Positions 25,319 to 34,914 of a stretch of 47,479 bases of DNA are shown piece after piece. The stretch's first letter is position 1; every line of letters starts with the position of its first letter. The notes below the pieces were generated by a model. That model worked only from the letters and a program-made list of their open reading frames with translations, did not search any database and was not told where the DNA came from. Source of the stretch: Lachnospiraceae bacterium 10-1 (GTDB lineage: Bacteria > Bacillota > Clostridia > Lachnospirales > Lachnospiraceae); contig KE159800.1 of assembly GCA_000403495.2 (NCBI GenBank), positions 1 to 47,479 of the forward strand, given 5' to 3'. The position numbers and the translations under genes are program-made.

Positions 25319-26179
25319 TTATAGCATCACCCCTATGCCTTCTATTAAAATTCCAAATACCAATCCCACTATATAAAGTACTAATGTAATTTTTACATTT
25401 TCTTTTATATTATCATTCACTCTGTAAAGCACTAAAAGCCCAATCCCTGAACCTGATAAAAGTCCGGCTATCATAGCGCCTGCACCCAGAACTCCTTCCA
25501 GATAAAGCTGTGTCAGCACTACAGAAGAAGCACAATTGGGAATTAAACCAATGAGGCTGGATATTACAGGCCCCAAAACAGGCTTATTGGAAATAACTGC
25601 TGCCATCTGCTCCTCCCCTGCAAAACCAATTGCAAAATTAAGAACAAAAGTAATAATAATTATAAATATAAAAATCTGCAGTGTATGACTGAGTGCAGAT
25701 TTCATTATTTTTCCTTCTCCACAATGGCAATGCTGATGGTCACACAAATGCTCTATCCGAAGTTCTTCTTTTTTATATCCTCTCCTGCTGCGGATCAAAA
25801 AATCTATCAGCAAACCTGCTATTATGCCAATCACTGCTTTTAGCACAAGAATTCTGATAATCGTAACTGGATTTACCTGCTCAGACACCAAGATAGGAAG
25901 CATTTCGTCGGAAGTAGATAAAAATACGGCAATTAATGTTCCAAGGGTAATAATACGTCCTGCATATAAATTAGAGGCTGCTGTTGAAAATCCACACTGA
26001 GGCATAATTCCAAGCATCCCTCCTAAAACCGGCCCCCACTTCCCGGATTTTTTCATAACCTGTTCTGTTCTTTGGCTGGTTTTATGTTCAATGTATTCCA
26101 TGACCAGATAAGTAATAAATAAAAACGGAAGCAGTTTTAACCCATCCAGCAAGGTATCTGATAAAATATCAAACATCAC
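25319..26179 (-). CDS. Putative heavy-metal/manganese exporter (10TM, PF11449-type)
   Basis: A 286-residue polytopic membrane protein. Two related halves each carry a proline/cysteine motif: GIMPQCGFSTAASNLYAGR (near residue 58) and GLIPNCASSVVLTQLYLEG (near 214). A cytosolic loop rich in Cys/His, CDHQHCHCGEG, lies between them and looks like a metal-binding site. The family has been annotated both as arsenic efflux and as manganese export; I cannot tell which. It probably starts at GTG 26179 next to ATG 26176, with AAAGGAG upstream. A single gene, flanked by terminators. Confidence 0.72.
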   Translation of the reverse strand: MMFDILSDTLLDGLKLLPFLFITYLVMEYIEHKTSQRTEQVMKKSGKWGPVLGGMLGIMPQCGFSTAASNLYAGRIITLGTLIAVFLSTSDEMLPILVSEQVNPVTIIRILVLKAVIGIIAGLLIDFLIRSRRGYKKEELRIEHLCDHQHCHCGEGKIMKSALSHTLQIFIFIIIITFVLNFAIGFAGEEQMAAVISNKPVLGPVISSLIGLIPNCASSVVLTQLYLEGVLGAGAMIAGLLSGSGIGLLVLYRVNDNIKENVKITLVLYIVGLVFGILIEGIGVML

Positions 26180-26255
26180 TTTTACATACTCCTTTAATTA
26201 ATCCTAAAAAACACATAGTCACAGTATATCATTCTTTTTTGCCAAGATACAACAA

Positions 26256-26295
26256 CTAAAATGAGCATGTATACAAATTTATGTACCATGCCCAT
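26256..26295 (-). terminator. Terminator after the chemoreceptor gene
   Basis: Arms 26261-26269 (atgagcatg) and 26287-26295 (catgcccat) pair; the single mismatch is G-U only in minus-strand RNA. Minus-strand T-rich run TTTTAGTTGTTG follows. It ends the KAS III/chemoreceptor operon. Confidence 0.7.
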
Positions 26296-26345
26296 TTAAT
26301 ATAAGGATGCTCTTTAAAGTAGGTATCTGTTGTTTTACATAGAAT

Positions 26346-27908
26346 TTATTCTTCAGCTTTCAATAAAGTATTTATTTCATCTACCATTCCATTAATCAGA
26401 TTAATCTGTTCTGTCATTTCCGTTATATCCTTTACATTACTTTCAACCATAGCGTTAATAGAAACAAATTGATCATTTTCCGTTTGGATGCTTTCAGCAA
26501 TATCTCTGTTAATTAATACGGTGTTTCGGATAACTTCCGCCTGATTATCATGAGCTTTACCCATCGTACTAATAGACTCCACGGAAGAATTAAGAAATCC
26601 TGTCATATCCTGTATGCTCTTAAACACATGATTGAAATACTTGTTTTGTTCTTCCAGCTTTTGAGAATTTTCTTCCACATGCAAAGTTATTTCACCTACG
26701 TTGCTCTGCACTCTTTCAATGACAGTTTCTACTTCTGCCAGAGAATTCTTAGTGTTGTTTGCCAGATTGCCTACTTCCTGTGCTACTACGGCAAAACCCC
26801 TGCCAGCTTCACCAGCTCTTGCCGCCTCTATAGATGCATTCAATGCCAGCAAGTTAGTAGACTCTGAAATTTCATTAATTAAATTTAAAGTAGCGCCAAT
26901 TTCCTTAACAGCTTCAGACAACTTTTTGGTTACATCAATAGTTGAACGCATAGAATGTGATACTTCACTGTTAATAGAATGCAGGCTGTTTAATAATTTT
27001 TCATTTTCTTTTGACTTATCCAGCAGATCCTTTGATGTAACTTCTACTTTTCCTACATTATCAGCAACTACTTCCTTCCACTGATCCAGCTCGCTTAAAT
27101 TAGACATACTTTCCTCTGTCTTTACTTCAAGTAAATTACTGCTTTCTAATAATTGCTCACTTGTAGCAGATAATTCTTCTGCAGAAGCACTTTCATTTGC
27201 TGAAATTTGGGAGAGCATCATGCCGGCAGAATATAACTTTTCTGATACGGATTTTACGGAAGTCAAAACATTATTTACATGTTCATTGTTACGTTCCATT
27301 TCATCCTTTTTGGCATTGATAAGAAAGCGGTGGACAAAGAAAGTCAACAACACTGTTGTAGGCAGGGAAAGTGCGATACAAATAACACGGTCAAGCAAGT
27401 TTACCATAAAATATTCATTATTTATCGGCAGATGTATTTCGCTGTAAAGAAGCCACGCTGCAATTACCGATCCTCCGATTTCTATGGATGTAACAGCAAC
27501 CATTTTATAATCCAGGAAAAAAGTTGTTAATAATACAAAGAAAAAAGCAAATCCCCAAAAATCCGTAGCGGGAATCATATAAAGTATAAAATTAAACTGT
27601 ATGAACATAATTACAGTTAAAAAGATTTTGCCCCCCCTAAGTTTGCCCTGAGTGACCAGACCATCTTTAATTCCGGTCAGTACAAAATAAATTCCTATGA
27701 TAAGATAAATCAGACAGGTTACATCAAATAAAATCAGCAAAGTCCAACTAACCGAAGGAAGCCATCCCATAATCTTTTCAAAGGTATAGGCAAGACCGGC
27801 ACATTGACATGCCCCCGGCACTAATATTAAAACAAGTTTGTATACCTTGTTTATATATTCATCCAATGCTGTCAAATTATGATTAATAGTTTTTTCTGTT
27901 GTTTTCAT
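26346..27908 (-). CDS. Methyl-accepting chemotaxis protein with an all-membrane sensor
   Basis: A 520-residue chemoreceptor. The first ~210 residues hold about six TM helices (for example [54 protein letters not shown]) with only short loops and no periplasmic ligand domain. The cytoplasmic part is a signalling coiled coil with the hairpin tip [30 protein letters not shown] (quoted in part: [20 protein letters not shown]). No HAMP domain is obvious. Frame is open to 27968, but AAAGGGG seven bases before the ATG at 27908 ([11 protein letters not shown]) sets the start. It lies 16 bases after the KAS III-like gene, in one operon. Confidence 0.88.
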   Translation of the reverse strand: MKTTEKTINHNLTALDEYINKVYKLVLILVPGACQCAGLAYTFEKIMGWLPSVSWTLLILFDVTCLIYLIIGIYFVLTGIKDGLVTQGKLRGGKIFLTVIMFIQFNFILYMIPATDFWGFAFFFVLLTTFFLDYKMVAVTSIEIGGSVIAAWLLYSEIHLPINNEYFMVNLLDRVICIALSLPTTVLLTFFVHRFLINAKKDEMERNNEHVNNVLTSVKSVSEKLYSAGMMLSQISANESASAEELSATSEQLLESSNLLEVKTEESMSNLSELDQWKEVVADNVGKVEVTSKDLLDKSKENEKLLNSLHSINSEVSHSMRSTIDVTKKLSEAVKEIGATLNLINEISESTNLLALNASIEAARAGEAGRGFAVVAQEVGNLANNTKNSLAEVETVIERVQSNVGEITLHVEENSQKLEEQNKYFNHVFKSIQDMTGFLNSSVESISTMGKAHDNQAEVIRNTVLINRDIAESIQTENDQFVSINAMVESNVKDITEMTEQINLINGMVDEINTLLKAEE

Positions 27909-27924
27909 ATATTTCCCCTTTACC

Positions 27925-28926
27925 TTAAAATTCATATAACTGTACAATAATGGAATACCCTGCTCCAACCGTACAAATAATAATTTTATTTCCTTTTTTT
28001 GAATAAATGTCCCATAATCTGTTTAAACACATAATCGGACATGTGTTTCCTGTATATCCGTACTCCTTTCCCACAAAATAATATTTATGATCTTCCGCTG
28101 ATATACCCAGTAACTCCAGCGTTTTCACATTAAATTCATCGCTAAGTTGTGAAAAAATATAATAATCCACATCCTGTGAAGTTAAATTATTTCTTTCTAA
28201 AATCTGATGAATTCCGTTGTACCATTGTTCCGGAATAAAATCCATGGGGAAAGGATTCCACTCCAGCCTTTTTTTATTTGGCTCAATGGCCTTCAATGGA
28301 ACCTTTGACATACCACATTTGGGATAAGTAATATAGCCATGATAACTTGCATCCGTAAATAGGTAAGTATCCAAAAATCCTCCAGGTTCCTGCGCATCCT
28401 CCATGCATAATGCAACACAGGCAGCAGCGTCGGCAAAGGTTGCATAAACCACCGTATCAGACCATAGTGCAATTGGAGTAATACAAAAACATCCAACCAC
28501 CAGAGCACTACGTATATTTGATGCTTTCATATATTTATAAACAACATCCAGCCCGTGAATCATACCTGTACAATTGCTGTTTATATCAAAAGCTACACTT
28601 ACATTTTTAAGCCGCTCCCCATATAGTCCTACAATCTTAAGTGCATTTGTAGGAAATAAATATTCAGGCGTGTCCGTACAAACTACAAGCATTTCACAAT
28701 CTGTTAAATTTAACTTGTTTTTGGACATACATGCATCAATTGCATTTTGACACATGGTAATAGTGTTTTCTCCTTCAGAAATAAAATAGCGTTTTCTTCT
28801 TCCCAGGTGATTCATAAGATTATGTGCACTAAGTCCACGCTTTTCAAAATGTTCATCTAACTGTTCGTTATAAACCTTATTTGCAGGTGTATATACGCCG
28901 GTTCCCTTGATCATCACGTTCTTCAT
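27925..28926 (-). CDS. KAS III (FabH)-like ketoacyl synthase, catalytic His absent
   Basis: A 333-residue thiolase-fold protein. The nucleophile is in [15 protein letters not shown] (Cys119), the C-terminal Asn motif is YGYTGNTCP (Asn294), and the end [11 protein letters not shown] matches the FabH GAG end. The usual His of the xHQAN motif is replaced: [14 protein letters not shown] has Ser259 at that place. Such a change suggests an atypical condensing or acyl-transfer enzyme, not housekeeping FabH; no other fatty acid gene is near. ATG has GAGG upstream. It is first in an operon with the chemoreceptor. Confidence 0.8.
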   Translation of the reverse strand: MKNVMIKGTGVYTPANKVYNEQLDEHFEKRGLSAHNLMNHLGRRKRYFISEGENTITMCQNAIDACMSKNKLNLTDCEMLVVCTDTPEYLFPTNALKIVGLYGERLKNVSVAFDINSNCTGMIHGLDVVYKYMKASNIRSALVVGCFCITPIALWSDTVVYATFADAAACVALCMEDAQEPGGFLDTYLFTDASYHGYITYPKCGMSKVPLKAIEPNKKRLEWNPFPMDFIPEQWYNGIHQILERNNLTSQDVDYYIFSQLSDEFNVKTLELLGISAEDHKYYFVGKEYGYTGNTCPIMCLNRLWDIYSKKGNKIIICTVGAGYSIIVQLYEF

Positions 28927-29008
28927 ATGTACTTACCTCATATTAAAATGCCTGATAATTATTATGTTTAACATACTATTTTCAGATTATAGATTTAATT
29001 TAAATGAG

Positions 29009-29038
29009 TTGAAATATGTTAACATAATATAGTAAATA
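29009..29038 (+). promoter_or_regulatory. Divergent KAS III/MFS control region with ATGTTAACAT palindrome
   Basis: A perfect 10-bp palindrome atgttaacat occupies 29016-29025, inside a possible TTGAAA (29009-29014) / TAAATA (29033-29038) promoter for the MFS gene. The same decamer occurs upstream of the LacI-family gene at 34584-34593. It may be an operator. Confidence 0.35.
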
Positions 29039-29230
29039 TTTCAAGGAATTATTAGTTCATTTCTATAGAACTTTAAATACATACTTTTTCCGCAACCGAT
29101 ATTTTATTACTTGAAACCAAAAGTTGCTATGGTGAAAACCAAACTAGGTAGCCCGCAACTGTATGCAAATGTTATATCTATTAAACAATCTACAGCAATT
29201 TTAAAATTAGGAAAAAGAAAGGATAAATTT

Positions 29231-30496
29231 ATGCTGGAAAAAAACTTTATACTTATTGTCATAGGACAAATTATTTCCTTGTTTGGAAACGCAATACTCC
29301 GATTTGCCCTGCCTCTTTATCTTTTAAATGAAACAAACTCTGCCATGCTCTTTGGCCTGGTATCAGCCTGTTCCTTTATCCCAATGATACTTTTATCCCC
29401 CATTGGAGGTATGATTGCTGACCGGATAAACAAAAGAAATATTATGGTTGCCTTAGATTTTCTTACAGCCATTATTACCTTATTATTCACTTTGTATTTT
29501 AGTCAAATTAATTTGACTGTGATTATTCTTGTTATGCTGACTCTTCTTTATGGAATACAGGCTGCCTATCAGCCTGCCGTACAAGCCAGCATTCCCCTTC
29601 TTATGTCAAAAGAAAACTTAATAAAGGGAAATGCCATAATTAATTTAGTCTCATCTCTGGCTTCTTTATCAGGACCAATTGCAGGAGGCGCTGTTTTTGG
29701 TTTTTTTGGAATATATCCTATTTTGTACATCAGCATTCCATGCTTTGTTTTTTCTGCAATTATGGAACTTTTTATTAAAATTCCTTACAAGCAGCATACC
29801 GTCTCAACTTCTATTATTGCAACATTCAAAATGGATTTAAAAGAAAGTCTGGATTTTATTAGAAATGAAAGACCTGTTATCTGGAAATTATCTATTGCCG
29901 CAGCCTCTGTAAATTTATTTTTCAGCTCCCTTATTATTATTGCTTTGCCGGTTATTATTACACAAACTCTTGGTTTTCCTGTAATAACCGGAAATCAATT
30001 ATATGGATATGCACAGGGAGCACTGGCTGCCGGAAGCCTGCTTGGTGGACTGCTGGCAGGCATTTTATCCAAAATAATATTGCCCCGGCATCAATACCTG
30101 CTGCTTATTCTTTCCTCCTTATCACTGCTTCCCATTGCAGCAGTATTACTTTTTGCTCCGCCGGCTATGGTTATTTATTATGTTATCATCACTTGCTGTT
30201 TTTTTATGATAACTCTTTCCTCCCTGTTTTCTATTGTAATGATTTCTTACCTGCAAATGCTTACACCTGAACATATGCTTGGAAAAGTTACATCTTGCGT
30301 TATGTGTATATGTATGTGTTCTCAGCCTATAGGCCAGGCTGTTTATGGATTGCTGATTGAGCAGTTTAAAAATCAAATGGCATTTATTTTTATAGCAGCT
30401 TTTATCATTACTACATTAATTACTTCCACTTGCAAAAAAATATTTAATGAAATTTATCAGACATTACATGAATCAAATAACAACAATATTCCATAA
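29231..30496 (+). CDS. MFS exporter (DHA3/MefA-EntS type)
   Basis: A 421-residue, 12-TM major facilitator. The loop 2-3 motif is GGMIADRINKRN, and the N-terminus MLEKNFILIVIGQIISLFGNAI (in part) is typical of the branch with macrolide and siderophore exporters. Substrate unknown. The frame begins with a TTG at 29111 that would add 40 polar residues; the ATG at 29231 with AAAGGA seven bases upstream is the clear start. Divergent from the KAS III operon and overlapping the convergent HGSNAT-like gene by 40 bases. Confidence 0.85.
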   Translation: MLEKNFILIVIGQIISLFGNAILRFALPLYLLNETNSAMLFGLVSACSFIPMILLSPIGGMIADRINKRNIMVALDFLTAIITLLFTLYFSQINLTVIILVMLTLLYGIQAAYQPAVQASIPLLMSKENLIKGNAIINLVSSLASLSGPIAGGAVFGFFGIYPILYISIPCFVFSAIMELFIKIPYKQHTVSTSIIATFKMDLKESLDFIRNERPVIWKLSIAAASVNLFFSSLIIIALPVIITQTLGFPVITGNQLYGYAQGALAAGSLLGGLLAGILSKIILPRHQYLLLILSSLSLLPIAAVLLFAPPAMVIYYVIITCCFFMITLSSLFSIVMISYLQMLTPEHMLGKVTSCVMCICMCSQPIGQAVYGLLIEQFKNQMAFIFIAAFIITTLITSTCKKIFNEIYQTLHESNNNNIP

Positions 30497-31230
30497 ATTA
30501 CAGGCTGATGTAGCATATAGATGAACAGAGAGTGCCTTCCCAAAAAAGTAAGGGGTTTGATTCCCCGAATGAAATATTTATTCAGTATTTTTCCGTCTCC
30601 TGATCTATCCAATAATCTATAAAGAAAGTATCCCGACAAAAATAAGAAAAACCAGGGAAATAAGGAAAAGTAATCTGTCGAATAAAAACCTGGGGATGGA
30701 AACCCAAGAAATGTCATAACCGGTCCTTTATATAAACCGGCCGGTAAATTAAATTCACATAAACCTTTTAATCCTATATAGCCATAATTTATCTTCTTTG
30801 TAATGACAAAAAGCAATATGGAAGTCAAAAAACCTATGGCAGAAGGTATATTTTTTAAAACTTTGTGAAACAAAATTATAAGCAGCATACAGCTTCCAAT
30901 TAATGTAAGGACACCAAATACCACTCTATCCTCAGGAAGAAACAAAACAGTGACTATAGAAATTACTGCTCCTCCTAAAAAAACAATTAGTCCGCGTTTT
31001 GCTGGTTTTTTTCCTAAAGACCAGCAAAATCCGGACAATAAAATAAATGTCTGACATATGCTCTGCTGCCAGAGGTAAGCACCGGTTCCCTGATACCAAC
31101 TCCAGTTCTTTCCAAACAAATAAACCAGATCCCAGCAGGCATGATATAAAATCATACTGATAAGCACCAATCCTCTTATACTGTCTAAAAGTTCATACCG
31201 GCTTTTTTTGCTTTTATCTGTCATTTCCAT
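30457..31230 (-). CDS. HGSNAT/DUF1624-type membrane acyltransferase-like protein
   Basis: A 257-residue membrane protein with about seven TM segments. The N-terminal RYELLDSIRGLVLISMILYHACWDLVY (RYELLDSIRG, ISMILYHACWDLVY) is the signature of the family related to the human lysosomal heparan-alpha-glucosaminide N-acetyltransferase. The C-terminal FLGRHSLFIYMLHQPVIYG also fits acyltransferase families. In bacteria its substrate is unknown; it may acetylate a surface glycan. ATG follows AGGTGAG. Confidence 0.75.
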   Translation of the reverse strand: MEMTDKSKKSRYELLDSIRGLVLISMILYHACWDLVYLFGKNWSWYQGTGAYLWQQSICQTFILLSGFCWSLGKKPAKRGLIVFLGGAVISIVTVLFLPEDRVVFGVLTLIGSCMLLIILFHKVLKNIPSAIGFLTSILLFVITKKINYGYIGLKGLCEFNLPAGLYKGPVMTFLGFPSPGFYSTDYFSLFPWFFLFLSGYFLYRLLDRSGDGKILNKYFIRGIKPLTFLGRHSLFIYMLHQPVIYGILLLFDSCNV

Positions 31231-31308
31231 ATAAGTTTCTCACCTCTGGATTTATCTTAATGTATATCTTTATCAACTTTATCACAAGAAATCTTTATTT
31301 CCAATTAT

Positions 31309-32013
31309 CTACGCAAAAAATTCTTCTAAAAGATTTTCCAGTTCATCCTGATGATTATTGGGAATCCGTTCTACATCTGCCTTGGGTTTTTCTTCAGGTA
31401 TTGTCGCATTTTCCGTTTGTGGTTCTTTGTCAAATAACAATTCCTTGGCATATTTTTCCCGTTTTTTTATTCCTTCCTCCAAAGCGTTTTCCCTTTCCGT
31501 TTCCAACCTTGGCGCATAATGATTTTCAAGATAGTCTATCAGGTTTATTTTAAGCGCTTTTCTCTTTTCCAACACATCTACAATTCCTGAAACAGAAAAA
31601 TATAAATATAATCCCAGTATACTGATCAAATAATAGGGTATGATCTGAAATAAAGTGCTTCCTGCTGCCAAAGAAAGGCAGATAGAAACCCCTGTGGTAA
31701 GCACAGATAACATCATCATCTGACCTGCTATGTAATTTAACCGGTTAAGACGGATTCCCAGAACACGGATTTTTTGAAGAAACTTGTCCACAAATACTCC
31801 CGTATTAACCATTTTACCGTTTAACTTGTAATAATTAGCATATTTTTGTTTACACTGTTTTAAAAACCTGTTTTCTGTTGCAGACATATTTTCCGATTCT
31901 GAAATCATTTTTTGATATATAATGCCGGAAATAATCTGACATATCATACTGGATAGCAGAAAAAAAGAAATCAAACCTGTAAGTATTTTGTGTTCATAAA
32001 TAATTGTAAACAT
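31309..32013 (-). CDS. Conserved membrane protein of unknown function
   Basis: I do not recognise this 234-residue protein. It has an N-terminal TM (about 10-33), a soluble stretch, two close TM segments (MMMLSVLTTGVSICLSLAAG and YYLISILGLYLYFSVSGIV, about 98-145), then a charged cytoplasmic tail rich in Glu/Lys. The tail ends in ELENLLEEFFA. The ATG has a strong AAAGGAGG. It stands alone, divergent from the TSCPD/murG genes. Confidence 0.7.
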   Translation of the reverse strand: MFTIIYEHKILTGLISFFLLSSMICQIISGIIYQKMISESENMSATENRFLKQCKQKYANYYKLNGKMVNTGVFVDKFLQKIRVLGIRLNRLNYIAGQMMMLSVLTTGVSICLSLAAGSTLFQIIPYYLISILGLYLYFSVSGIVDVLEKRKALKINLIDYLENHYAPRLETERENALEEGIKKREKYAKELLFDKEPQTENATIPEEKPKADVERIPNNHQDELENLLEEFFA

Positions 32014-32137
32014 ATTTCCTCCTTTCCTTACTTATATTATAGAGGAAGAGGTTTTTTCTCTCAATAAGGCAGGGCTTGTAATTCCTCGCCAAATTTCGTC
32101 AAAATATCTTTTCATACTGGAAAAAATCTTAATTTTC

Positions 32138-32146
32138 TGCTATACT
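32138..32146 (+). promoter_or_regulatory. Extended -10 promoter of the TSCPD/murG genes
   Basis: TGC-TATACT gives an extended -10 element (TG at 32138-32139, TATACT 32141-32146). No strong -35 is seen, which extended -10 promoters do not need. Start would be near 32153, about 20 bases before the TSCPD ATG. Confidence 0.55.
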
Positions 32147-32173
32147 TATCCATTAAAGAAAGGATGAGAAATT

Positions 32174-32422
32174 ATGAAATATCAAACAAAAGGCACCTGC
32201 TCCACCTCTATTGATGTTGAAGTGGAAAATGGCAAAGTTAAATTTGTAGAATTTTTTGGAGGCTGTAACGGTAATTTAAAGGGCATTGCTAATCTGGTAA
32301 CAGGCATGTCTGTGGACGAAGCCATCACGAAACTAAAAGGAATTCGATGCGGTTTCAAGACTACTTCATGTCCTGACCAGCTTGCCCATGCCCTTGAAAT
32401 GCTGAAAAGCGAAAACAATTAA
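32174..32422 (+). CDS. TSCPD domain protein (TIGR03905 type)
   Basis: An 82-residue protein of the TSCPD family, named for a TSCPD tetrapeptide; here the C-terminal region has TTSCPDQLAHALEML. The GTCSTSIDVEVENGKV start and FFGGCNGNLKGIANLV also match. A similar domain caps some ribonucleotide reductases, but free-standing copies have no proven function. The four cysteines may bind metal. Located 17 bases before murG. Confidence 0.9.
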   Translation: MKYQTKGTCSTSIDVEVENGKVKFVEFFGGCNGNLKGIANLVTGMSVDEAITKLKGIRCGFKTTSCPDQLAHALEMLKSENN

Positions 32423-32439
32423 AACCGGAGGCTTTATTT

Positions 32440-33528
32440 ATGAGAGGTCATTCTATCTTAAATAAAAAAATAGTTCTTACAGGAGGCGGAACAGCAGGTC
32501 ATGTTACGCCTAATATTGCTCTTTTGCCTTATTTAAAAGAAGCCGGATATGAAGTCTCTTATATTGGATCTTATGATGGAATTGAAAAAAAACTGATTAC
32601 CGACTTTGACATTCCTTATTATGAAATTGCTACCGGTAAATTCAGAAGATATCTGGATCTTAAAAATTTAACAGATCCTTTTCGCGTCATAAAAGGATTG
32701 GCACAGGCCCGAAAGTATTTAAAAAAAATAAAGCCTGACGTGGTTTTTTCTAAAGGCGGATTTGTAAGCGTACCTGTTGTACGAGCAGCAGCATCCCTGC
32801 ACATTCCCTGTATTATCCATGAGTCTGATATGACTCCGGGACTTGCAAACAAACTATGTATTCCTGTGGCAAAAAAAATCTGCTGTAATTTTCCTGAAAC
32901 TTTATCCATGCTTCCAAAAGAAAAAGCAGTCCTTACAGGTTCTCCAATCAGGGACGAATTGACAAAAGGTGATAAGATTTCAGCTCTTGACTTATGTAAT
33001 TTTACTGTCAATAAGCCTGTAATTTTAGTAATTGGAGGAAGTTTAGGTGCTGCTTCCGTTAACAAAGTTGTACGCGAAGCACTTCCAAAACTTTTAAATG
33101 ATTTTCAGATTGTTCATATTTGTGGAAAAGACAAAATAGACAATATGTTTCTTCATATGGAAGGATATATACAATTTGAATACGTAAAAAATGAACTAAA
33201 AGACCTCTTCGCTATGGCAGATATAGTAGTTTCACGTGCAGGGGCCAATTCTATTTGTGAACTGTTAGCACTAAAAAAACCTAATCTTCTGGTTCCGCTA
33301 TCTGCAAACAGCAGCCGCGGCGATCAGATTTTAAATGCCAAATCCTTTGAATCACAAGGATTTTCCATGGTGATTGATGACGATTATCTTTCTGCCGATC
33401 TTCTCACGGAGAAAGTCACTGAATTATATTTTACAAGACAAACTTACATTGATGCTATGGGAAAAAGCAATCAGCTAAACTCCATTAAAACTATTATGAA
33501 TTTAATTGAAGATGCTTCTTGTGCATAG
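32440..33528 (+). CDS. murG: Lipid II synthase MurG (GlcNAc transferase)
   Basis: A 362-residue GT28 glycosyltransferase that adds GlcNAc to lipid I at the inner face of the membrane in peptidoglycan synthesis. Motifs: LTGGGTAGHVTPNIALLPYL (N-terminal G loop), KGGFVSVPVVRAA, HESDMTPGLANK, LVIGGSLGA and SRAGANSICELLALKKPNLLVPL. The ATG follows GGAGG by eight bases. It is away from the usual mur/fts cluster, so it could be one of two copies in the genome. It overlaps the convergent LacI-family gene by 35 bases. Confidence 0.95.
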   Translation: MRGHSILNKKIVLTGGGTAGHVTPNIALLPYLKEAGYEVSYIGSYDGIEKKLITDFDIPYYEIATGKFRRYLDLKNLTDPFRVIKGLAQARKYLKKIKPDVVFSKGGFVSVPVVRAAASLHIPCIIHESDMTPGLANKLCIPVAKKICCNFPETLSMLPKEKAVLTGSPIRDELTKGDKISALDLCNFTVNKPVILVIGGSLGAASVNKVVREALPKLLNDFQIVHICGKDKIDNMFLHMEGYIQFEYVKNELKDLFAMADIVVSRAGANSICELLALKKPNLLVPLSANSSRGDQILNAKSFESQGFSMVIDDDYLSADLLTEKVTELYFTRQTYIDAMGKSNQLNSIKTIMNLIEDASCA

Positions 33529-34537
33529 GCGTTTTTCCGCCTCTTATACAGGTAGATTCACGTTCAATGATTCTACCTTGAAGTACTTCAATTTTACCTG
33601 TTTCTTCCTTTTTAATTAATCTCATTAAATATTCAACTGCCAAAGATCCCTGTTCTTCAAATGAGGTTCTTATGGTTGTAACAGAAGGCCTTACTAACTG
33701 TGAAATCTCTATATCGTCACATCCAATTATATTAACCTGATCTGGAATTTTAATTCCTTTATCTAAAAAGGCTTCTATGGTACCAATAGCGCTTAAATCA
33801 TTACTTGCAAATATTGCTTCAGGCAAAGGTTTACCTGATTCTATGAATTCTGATACAGAATGATATGCGGTATTTTTTTCAAATTTTCCCTGTAAAATAT
33901 AATCATCTGCAAGAGTTATGCCTGATTTTCCTAACGTATCCTGAAATCCTTTCAGCCTTTCTATATTGTCAAAACTATTTCCGGAACCATATATATAAGC
34001 AAAAGTGGTGTGCCCTAATTTAAGCAGATATTTTCCAGCCAGTTCACCTTCATAATACGGATCAAAAACCACACTGGATAAATACTTCCCCTTTTCCTTT
34101 CTGTCAATAAAAACAACAGGTATATCATTTTCTGACAAAAGTTTAACTTCCCTGTCCTTTATAAATTTATTCATAATAATAGCGCCATCTACCCGATGTC
34201 CTAAAAGATTGATCATAGCATTATCAACCTTATCACTGATAAATATATTAAGCTCATAACCATAGGTTTGACAGCATTTATAAATAGAATCTGCCAGCAT
34301 GCCATGATAAGAACCTGTCAGACATGTGATAAATAATCCGATTACTTTCGTTGCCTGCGATTTCAAATTTCTCCCGTTTAAATTGGGAACATAATGAAGT
34401 CTTTCTGCTACCTCCAGGATATGCTGCTTGGTAAATGGATGAAGTACATCCACTCCATTTAGAGCATTAGACACTGTTGAAATGGAAACACCTGCTTCTC
34501 TTGCTACGTCTTTAATCGTTACTTTTCGTGAGGTCAC
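33494..34537 (-). CDS. LacI family transcriptional regulator
   Basis: About 347 residues. The helix-turn-helix is VTIKDVAREAGVSISTVSNALNG, followed by the hinge ERLHYVPNLNGRNLKSQ and a periplasmic-binding-protein-like sensor domain (VIGLFIT, IFASNDLSAIGTIEAFLDKGI, VNIIGCDDIEISQLVRPSVTTI). Frame is open to an ATG at 34558 without a ribosome site; GGAG is seven bases before the GTG at 34537, the more likely start. No sugar-use genes are adjacent, so its target is unknown; a palindrome in its own upstream region may be its operator. Confidence 0.88.
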   Translation of the reverse strand: MTSRKVTIKDVAREAGVSISTVSNALNGVDVLHPFTKQHILEVAERLHYVPNLNGRNLKSQATKVIGLFITCLTGSYHGMLADSIYKCCQTYGYELNIFISDKVDNAMINLLGHRVDGAIIMNKFIKDREVKLLSENDIPVVFIDRKEKGKYLSSVVFDPYYEGELAGKYLLKLGHTTFAYIYGSGNSFDNIERLKGFQDTLGKSGITLADDYILQGKFEKNTAYHSVSEFIESGKPLPEAIFASNDLSAIGTIEAFLDKGIKIPDQVNIIGCDDIEISQLVRPSVTTIRTSFEEQGSLAVEYLMRLIKKEETGKIEVLQGRIIERESTCIRGGKTPMHKKHLQLNS

Positions 34538-34583
34538 TTTTTTTCTCCATCTTTGCATGATTTGTTTACGGATTTATAATTTA

Positions 34584-34593
34584 ATGTTAACAT
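34584..34593. promoter_or_regulatory. Palindrome atgttaacat upstream of the LacI-family gene
   Basis: The 10-bp palindrome is extended by TTTA/TAAA-like flanks and lies next to an ATTATAAAT -10-like sequence for the LacI-family gene. Autoregulation is possible. LacI-family operators more often centre on CG, so a different regulator cannot be excluded. Confidence 0.35.
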
Positions 34594-34638
34594 AAAGGGT
34601 ATGAAGTAATCAAAATAAATTTAAGGAATCATAAAATT

Positions 34639-34914
34639 ATGGATGAAAAAATTACAATTGACCTTCTATGGGAATTATTGATAAAGCATCAAAACGAAAC
34701 CTTCTATACTATGAAACGCCTTCCTTTTACATATTATGTTAAAGGAGGAGAAATTTTTGTGGACAGACGCTCCAAATCAATTACAAAAGCTACTTTTTCC
34801 CAAGCCCTTGAAAAAATAAAAAATGATCCGGAGCACATCACCGGCCCTAAATCTTTATGCGTTTTCGGCGCCCCTTATATATGGGCCATTTTAAAAACTT
34901 TTCAAATTGTATGA
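34639..34914 (+). CDS. Small conserved protein of unknown function
   Basis: I do not recognise a named family for this 91-residue protein. It reads as a real gene: ATG after AAGGA, globular composition, and features such as GETFYT-like NETFYTMKRLPFTYYVKGGE, FVDRRSKSITKATF and a C-terminal GPKSLCVFGAPYIWAILKTF. It has no TM or signal segment. Its stop codon directly abuts the stop codon of the convergent SGNH gene (TGATCA). Confidence 0.6.
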   Translation: MDEKITIDLLWELLIKHQNETFYTMKRLPFTYYVKGGEIFVDRRSKSITKATFSQALEKIKNDPEHITGPKSLCVFGAPYIWAILKTFQIV

